Assembly: GCA_019747895.1 (NCBI GenBank)
Contig: JAIEQF010000008.1
Location: forward strand, 1 to 64,000
DNA from: Chthoniobacterales bacterium
GTDB lineage: Bacteria; Verrucomicrobiota; Verrucomicrobiia; Chthoniobacterales; UBA6821
DNA: 64,000 bases
Reading direction: 5' to 3'
In this document: positions 59,304 to 64,000 of the stretch, one piece after another
How positions within the stretch are numbered: the stretch's first letter is position 1
Layout: each line of letters starts with the position of its first letter
Notes under the pieces: model-generated
What the model saw: the letters and a program-made list of their open reading frames with translations, nothing else
Told to the model about the DNA's origin: nothing
Database searches by the model: none
Program-made: the position numbers and the translations under genes

Positions 59304-60523
59304 ATAATCCTCCCTCTACTTTCCCTGAAGTCATTTTAACTAAAAAGAAAATCAATCTTATTCTTTGGACCCTTCTTCCTCTTTCCTCATTGACTGGGAT
59401 GGCGGTTGATTTAGTTGCTCCTTGTTTACCTTCGATTGCAAGTAGTTTAGACGTTTCTAGTGGAATCACAAAAAATGTCATTACACTTTATTTACTCGGA
59501 TACGCTTTAGGAAATTTTTGTTCTGGGTTTTTAACAGATGCTTGGGGACGCAAGCATATTTTAAGAATAGGTTTATTAGGCTTTATCGTGGCCAGTTTGC
59601 TTCCGGTAGTTATCCCAACGATTATTACTGTATTGGTAGGCAGATTTTTTGAGGGGATCACGATTGGCACGATTGTCGTAGTCGCTCGAGCTATTTATTC
59701 AGATATTTTGCCTCCTGAAAAATTAGTTCGAATGGGAACCTTAATTGGAAGTATGTTTGGAATTGGGACTGTGATTGGGCCGCTTATCGGTGGGTACCTG
59801 CAATTTTATGGAGGATGGAAGGCCTGTTTTCTCTTTTTTGTAGTAACTGCTTTGATTACTTTCGTTGCCGTGATCTTGGTTCTTCCAGAGACACACTTTC
59901 GACGTCATTCACTAAAATTAAAAACTATTCAGTATCATCTTGCTGAAGTTTTGCATCATCAAGAGTTCATGGCTTTAGTTTTAATCATGGGAGCCATTTA
60001 TTCGTTAATGATTGTTTTCAACACAGCGGGACCATTTTTAATTCAAACAAAATTGCATCACACGCCAATCTTTTTTGGTAATACATCACTCTGTTTAGGA
60101 GCAGCTTTCCTAGGAGCTACTTTTTTCTGTCGGCATTGCGTTAAAAAATATCGTATTGAAAAATTGTTGTTTTTTATAATTCATGCTTTTTGTCTTATCG
60201 CTTTATTATCCTTGATAGCCAGTTTCTTTTTTGATCAAAGCATCATCTTGCTCTTAGGAGTTAGCATGGCGATGTTTTTTTCCACAGGATTTATTTTTCC
60301 CATGTGCATGGGAAAGGGCATGGCACTTTTTCGTCACATTACTGGAACTGCAACCGCCATGATGTTCTTCATCAATATTCTCATCACAACCTTGACTGCA
60401 TTTTTACTGAGCTTTCTTAACATTCAAAATATTTCGTCGATGATTGCAGTTTATCTAATACTCCTGGCGATTTGCGTTTTTATCTACTGGCGATTTATTC
60501 ATTTTCATGAAAAAGAGGATTAG
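59300..60523 (+). CDS. MFS multidrug transporter, Bcr/CflA type
   Basis: The 407 residues form about 12 membrane segments. The family motif of loop 2-3 is GFLTDAWGRKHIL, and GTLIGSMFGIGTVIGPLIGG is the antiporter motif of segment 5. This predicts a proton-coupled drug or metabolite exporter. Coupling with the SDR suggests modification and export of one compound, which is inference. Its last 29 bp overlap the 3' end of the convergent permease. Confidence 0.87.
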   Translation: MNNPPSTFPEVILTKKKINLILWTLLPLSSLTGMAVDLVAPCLPSIASSLDVSSGITKNVITLYLLGYALGNFCSGFLTDAWGRKHILRIGLLGFIVASLLPVVIPTIITVLVGRFFEGITIGTIVVVARAIYSDILPPEKLVRMGTLIGSMFGIGTVIGPLIGGYLQFYGGWKACFLFFVVTALITFVAVILVLPETHFRRHSLKLKTIQYHLAEVLHHQEFMALVLIMGAIYSLMIVFNTAGPFLIQTKLHHTPIFFGNTSLCLGAAFLGATFFCRHCVKKYRIEKLLFFIIHAFCLIALLSLIASFFFDQSIILLLGVSMAMFFSTGFIFPMCMGKGMALFRHITGTATAMMFFINILITTLTAFLLSFLNIQNISSMIAVYLILLAICVFIYWRFIHFHEKED

Positions 60524-61925
60524 CCTTCAGTCTTTTTTGCTCCAACCGCTCATGAGCTTCATAGACGATGAGAGGGAAGAGGTAACTGAAAAGGACGCCG
60601 CCAATCACGATGAGCTCGTAGGTCAAAACATTGCCAACGGGAATTTGAGCTGGCGGTAAAAATCCAACCCAGATGGCGAAGGTGCAACTTCCAATGCCAA
60701 TAAAATTGATCATCCAGAGACCAAACTTGCCACCTGGAATTTTGAAAAGACGAGGAACATTGGGATGTTTGTAACGCAGCTTGATAGCAGCAGCAAACAT
60801 CGCAATGTAAACCGTGAGGACTAAAATCGCGGTCACATTGGTCAAAAGCCAAAAGGCGCTGGCAATCGTTGGCATCAAAACAAAAAGACTGCACAAGATT
60901 GTAAAGATGATCGCTTGCAACAAGAGGATGTTGACTGGAACGCCATATTTATTTTTATAACCAAGTTTGCTAGGGAAAAATCCATCATCACATGCAACGA
61001 GAAGCGCTTTGCTTGGACCTGAAATCCAGGCGTTGGTTCCACCCATCGCTCCGAGCGCGATGAGTAAGGCTAGAACAGGCATAATGCCACTGAGATGAAA
61101 CGAGGAAAAGAAAACTTCAAATGCCTGCAAGAGCCCAGCAAGAATATTGATTTTAGATTTCGGAACAACAAAAGCAATCATGAGCGACGAAAGAATGAGA
61201 CTGCTTAAGATCAGCATGCCTGCCCATAAGATTGCCTTGGGATAATTACGTTGGGGATTTTCGACTTCGCCAGCATGAGCTGCTGACATTTCAATGCCGA
61301 CTAGACTATAGAAGACGCCGATGAGCAGTGCGAGATTGTTGATCTTACTCAGATCGGGTATGAGGCTGTGCCAACTGACTTCAACACTGAGCGGTTTTTT
61401 CATGCAAACCCAAACAACTCCTAACACAATAATAAAGAGCATCGGAAGGAGCGTTCCTAAAATAGCAGCCAAGGTGCTAAGGAAATTGGAAGCATGAATG
61501 CCACGAAAATTAAGAAACGTTGCTCCCCAAAAAAGAGAGAGCATGGTGAGGAGCATGTAAATTTTACTATTGGCCAGCTCCGGATTGATGAGGTAAGCCA
61601 ACGTTGTTCCGATGAAGGACATGATCGTTGGAAACCAGCAGGCATTATTAAACCAGAGGAGCCAAACTGTGAAAAATCCAAAGCGCCGCCCAAAAGCTTC
61701 TCGAACCCAAATGTAAACGCCACCTGTCTCTGGCCAACCCGTTGCCAACTCAGCAGAGACGAGCGCCGTCGGAAGAAAGAAAAGGAGCGCTGCCAAAAGA
61801 TAGTAGGTGATCAGTGAAAATCCATATTCTGCGCTCATGGGGAGAGTTCGAAGGCTATCAATAGCAATGACATTAATCATTACTAAGTTAAAAATACTAA
61901 GCTTTTTTTTGTTTGCTAGATTCAT
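60495..61925 (-). CDS. APC-superfamily amino-acid permease / antiporter (paralog 2)
   Basis: The ATG at 61925 gives 476 residues with about 12 membrane segments. It aligns end to end with paralog 1 (NLVMINVIAIDSLRTL, ELATGWPETGGVYIWVREAFG, SLVGIEMSAAHAGEVENPQR). An eight-codon upstream extension is open but begins without similarity. The paralogs flank the SDR-MFS pair on the same strand, suggesting duplication followed by insertion of that pair, or the reverse. Confidence 0.9.
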   Translation of the reverse strand: MNLANKKKLSIFNLVMINVIAIDSLRTLPMSAEYGFSLITYYLLAALLFFLPTALVSAELATGWPETGGVYIWVREAFGRRFGFFTVWLLWFNNACWFPTIMSFIGTTLAYLINPELANSKIYMLLTMLSLFWGATFLNFRGIHASNFLSTLAAILGTLLPMLFIIVLGVVWVCMKKPLSVEVSWHSLIPDLSKINNLALLIGVFYSLVGIEMSAAHAGEVENPQRNYPKAILWAGMLILSSLILSSLMIAFVVPKSKINILAGLLQAFEVFFSSFHLSGIMPVLALLIALGAMGGTNAWISGPSKALLVACDDGFFPSKLGYKNKYGVPVNILLLQAIIFTILCSLFVLMPTIASAFWLLTNVTAILVLTVYIAMFAAAIKLRYKHPNVPRLFKIPGGKFGLWMINFIGIGSCTFAIWVGFLPPAQIPVGNVLTYELIVIGGVLFSYLFPLIVYEAHERLEQKRLKANPLFHENE

Positions 61926-61983
61926 GAAGAAAGTGGAAGATAGCCCCATTGGATGTAAGGCACAAGAAGATAAAAGACGATCT

Positions 61984-62946
61984 ATGAACAGTATTCACCC
62001 AAGTTATGAACAAAATTCTCTCTCATTGAGGTCTAATTTACAAACACCACGGGATTCATTAATCACACCCCAAAGCAAACTAGTTGTTTCTCTTGATAAT
62101 GGCTCTCAAATAATGGTTGTAACAGATGAGCAAAGGGATAGATACAAAAATCTTCTTGGACTTAAAGTTGAAATTAATGACAAGTATCGAGCTCTAGCTA
62201 ATAACTATAATCAGAAACTAACTTACTTCGGTGCCTTTATTCATACTTTTTTTAGTAAGGACATAGCTAATAGGTTAGCTCCTAACTATGCTGAAGGTTC
62301 TAACAGATTGGTTTTAATTAATGAATTAAAAAATAAAATAGATAGCGAATTTACTAAACTTGATAGCATCATCACCACTGATAATCCCAAAAGTCTAAAC
62401 GAACAATTTTCGACTTCGCTTCAATTATTAAAAAAAACAGTAGATCAATTAACTAACTTAGTTACCTCTCCATATGATGAGAAAGAAGAACTAAAGAGTA
62501 ATGATGCCAAAAAGCCTATTGATGAAAATTTCTCTGATCCTGAATGGTGGAGAGACGAAGACAAATTATCACAAAAAGAAAAAACAATACCGCTTTTGAA
62601 AGAGGATGATTTAAATAGTAAATGGTCTTGTCAAGCCAACCTTACCGGAAATTGGAACTGTGACCGTGAAATTAAAAGGTTATCTACCATTTTACCTGAA
62701 AATCTTCTCAATAAAGATCATCAAGATCGCTATTATAAACTTCAATCAATAGCGAAATCATTTAGAGAATTAGAAGAAAAAATGATGGCAACTTCCCCCC
62801 CTAATGGTCAACTACTAAAAGATTTTAGCCGTCTTAATAGGAATGAGAAAATTTCTTATCTTATTTTAGCACAAAAAATAAGAGAAGGGGTGCCACACTT
62901 GATTTCCTTAATCCAACCCGATTTTTTCTTAGCAAATTTTACCTAG
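61984..62946 (+). CDS. Protein of unknown function
   Basis: Not recognised. ATG at 61984 gives 320 residues; the open frame extends back to 61807 but overlaps the permease start, so the upstream part is unlikely. A disordered Ser/Thr start is followed by LTYFGAFIHTFFSKDIANRL (about 85-104) and helices. The middle holds an acidic stretch with SDPEWWRDED and KWSCQANLTGNWNCD, with two Cys that could pair. No signal peptide. It may be divergently expressed from the permease. Confidence 0.6.
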   Translation: MNSIHPSYEQNSLSLRSNLQTPRDSLITPQSKLVVSLDNGSQIMVVTDEQRDRYKNLLGLKVEINDKYRALANNYNQKLTYFGAFIHTFFSKDIANRLAPNYAEGSNRLVLINELKNKIDSEFTKLDSIITTDNPKSLNEQFSTSLQLLKKTVDQLTNLVTSPYDEKEELKSNDAKKPIDENFSDPEWWRDEDKLSQKEKTIPLLKEDDLNSKWSCQANLTGNWNCDREIKRLSTILPENLLNKDHQDRYYKLQSIAKSFRELEEKMMATSPPNGQLLKDFSRLNRNEKISYLILAQKIREGVPHLISLIQPDFFLANFT

Positions 62947-62950
62947 CCGG

Positions 62951-63121
62951 AATATTTCATGGGAAATCGTCGTGAGGCGCCGCGCAAAGCCCATGGATAC
63001 AAGGCGGGTGAAAAATTTCGATGCAGTGGCTTTATTTTTCACACTGTCCAAATCGAAATTGGAGCCCAACGCTGTAGGCATGGGCTTTCCGCAAGTCGCA
63101 ATAGATTTATCATGAAATATT
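62951..63121. mobile_element. Fold-back element with AATATTTCATG ends
   Basis: Ends AATATTTCATG (62951-62961) and CATGAAATATT (63111-63121) are perfectly inverted. Further in, GCGCAAAGCCCATGGATACA and TGTAGGCATGGGCTTTCCGC are also complementary, so nearly the whole 171 bp folds back. No target duplication is evident and only one copy is seen in the window. Confidence 0.7.
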
Positions 63122-63125
63122 GGGG

Positions 63126-64000
63126 CTAACCTTTTTTCACTCTCTTTAAGTCAATGCGCTGCGCAGCAGCTTCCACAAGCTCTGCCACACGACGTTTGAG
63201 GCGGTAGGCGAGAACAAGAAAGAGGAAGAGCAGGGCTGCGTAGCTGGCCAAGTACCACGGCGTTCCGGCAGCACCGGTCACAAATTGATAGGTCAGGTAG
63301 CTCAGGACTAAAAGATTTACCAAAATCGTTGTCGCTACCATGCGTGTGGAGAGGCCAACACGCGTCAGGCATTTGGGGCCACCATGATATTCAGTTACGC
63401 TGCGCAACCGAATTCCCCACCAGAAGCTGCCGTAGATTTGGATGTCCCATTCTTTCCAGCCAGTATCGAGAGAGTAACTCCATCCTTCATCTTCCAAAGC
63501 TGCAATGATGACTTGGAGGAGCGTCTCACGTCCTTTGCCCTCTTCATTCCAAAAATTCAAGCGCGAGTTGCCACGAATGTTACTCGGTAAAAAATCTTTT
63601 TCCTTAGCCGAGATGACCGACTCGGGAGTCCGCTTAAATTTCAACCACGTGAAATAGCGAGCCCAGCCCCGAACAAGCGGCTGGCTGAGTGCTAAGAACG
63701 CAACGAGCAATCGAGCGCTGATCGTATCAAAACGAGGCTCAAGCTTGGCATGGATCATGTACGAGAGAGAAACCAAGAGCGTTCCTCCTAGCATAATGAA
63801 GGAGACAATGCCCAGCGCAGGGAAGGGCCACGAAAGCAGGAAAATAAAGACGGTGAGGGCCACCCACTCAATACTGCTCAAATAAGCAGCGAGATCGGAC
63901 TGGGCTGAAGGATAAATGCATTGGAAAAGACCTTCTCCAAAAATGCCATGGTAGATGACAGGATGATTGATGAGCCAAGTGAAACGAGGTGCTCCATAAA
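63126..64000 (-). CDS. Glycosyltransferase-like membrane protein, N-terminal part beyond the window
   Basis: The frame stays open from its stop at 63126 to the window edge, so this is the C-terminal part of a longer gene. The first visible residues are YGAPRFTWLINHPVIYHGIF and a following FGEGLFQCIYPSA. Several hydrophobic segments follow (EWVALTVFIFLLSW, TILVNLLVLSYLTYQ, YAALLFLFLVLAY) with a soluble stretch between them (about 63380-63620). I associate this C-terminal pattern with membrane-linked family-2 glycosyltransferases of Verrucomicrobiota by memory; the catalytic domain is outside. An apparent internal TTG start (63881) should not be used. Confidence 0.65.
   Translation of the reverse strand, partial: YGAPRFTWLINHPVIYHGIFGEGLFQCIYPSAQSDLAAYLSSIEWVALTVFIFLLSWPFPALGIVSFIMLGGTLLVSLSYMIHAKLEPRFDTISARLLVAFLALSQPLVRGWARYFTWLKFKRTPESVISAKEKDFLPSNIRGNSRLNFWNEEGKGRETLLQVIIAALEDEGWSYSLDTGWKEWDIQIYGSFWWGIRLRSVTEYHGGPKCLTRVGLSTRMVATTILVNLLVLSYLTYQFVTGAAGTPWYLASYAALLFLFLVLAYRLKRRVAELVEAAAQRIDLKRVKKG

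Noticed and set aside
61807-61983. Extended start of the unknown protein at 61984
   Set aside because: The upstream part overlaps the permease start and promoter region on the other strand and encodes a hydrophobic shadow of it.
63381-63881. Internal TTG at 63881 as the start of the last gene
   Set aside because: The frame remains open to the window edge with conserved-looking sequence (TWLINHPVIYHG), so the gene continues beyond it.

Overview
The window looks like a chromosome segment of a Gram-negative bacterium (Kdo transferase, rRNA/tRNA modification enzymes, type IV pilus/type II secretion inner-membrane protein, lipoprotein and Sec signals). The gene set (metK-ahcY next to an ArsR/methyltransferase regulator, a DUF2934 protein, a clustered pentose-phosphate pathway, secreted SUMF1-fold proteins, a C-terminal glycosyltransferase fragment) is most reminiscent of the PVC superphylum, probably Verrucomicrobiota. 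That placement is inference from gene content, not a tree. Composition is moderately AT-rich. Most start codons lack a recognisable Shine-Dalgarno sequence.

Layout. 1-9.3 kb: tRNA-Lys, a PilC/GspF protein, a 2-oxoacid decarboxylase followed by leucine dehydrogenase, RlmD-like and TrhO RNA-modification enzymes, a YkgJ-type protein and two tandem secreted PAP2 phosphatases. 9.3-10.4 kb: a repeat island with a Correia-like MITE and a second one nested in another element. 10.4-23 kb: a giant three-repeat SUMF1 secreted protein, the threonine branch (hom, thrC, lysC), pyruvate kinase, a second SUMF1 protein and a large secreted protein of unknown function. 23-33.4 kb: a lone nuoD, a tRNA with anticodon CAU, further unknown secreted proteins and the branched-chain amino-acid ABC transporter livKHMGF, split by a putative secreted zincin. 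33.4-41.3 kb: an ECF sigma factor with a likely membrane anti-sigma partner, another large secreted protein, a lipid kinase, an AsmA-like protein, rsmD and waaA. 41.5-52.1 kb: a sugar cluster on the minus strand (glgX, a pgl-rpiB fusion, zwf, gnd, rpe, pgi, glucokinase, transaldolase). 52.2-64 kb: the SAM cycle (SahR-like regulator, metK, ahcY), two paralogous amino-acid permeases around an SDR and an MFS exporter, two unknown proteins and the end of a glycosyltransferase.

The genes suggest an organism that imports branched-chain amino acids, deaminates and decarboxylates them (LIV transporter, LeuDH, KDC/PDC), runs a complete oxidative pentose-phosphate pathway and exports many proteins of unknown role.

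The most striking observation is a 144-bp palindromic element present in the same reading frame inside two unrelated enzymes (the decarboxylase and homoserine dehydrogenase). Each copy adds about 48 residues at a domain linker. A longer third copy lies between genes. This resembles the Rickettsia palindromic elements but sits in a very different genome. Around it the window is full of fold-back elements whose central part is conserved while the two arms differ from copy to copy yet still pair with each other.
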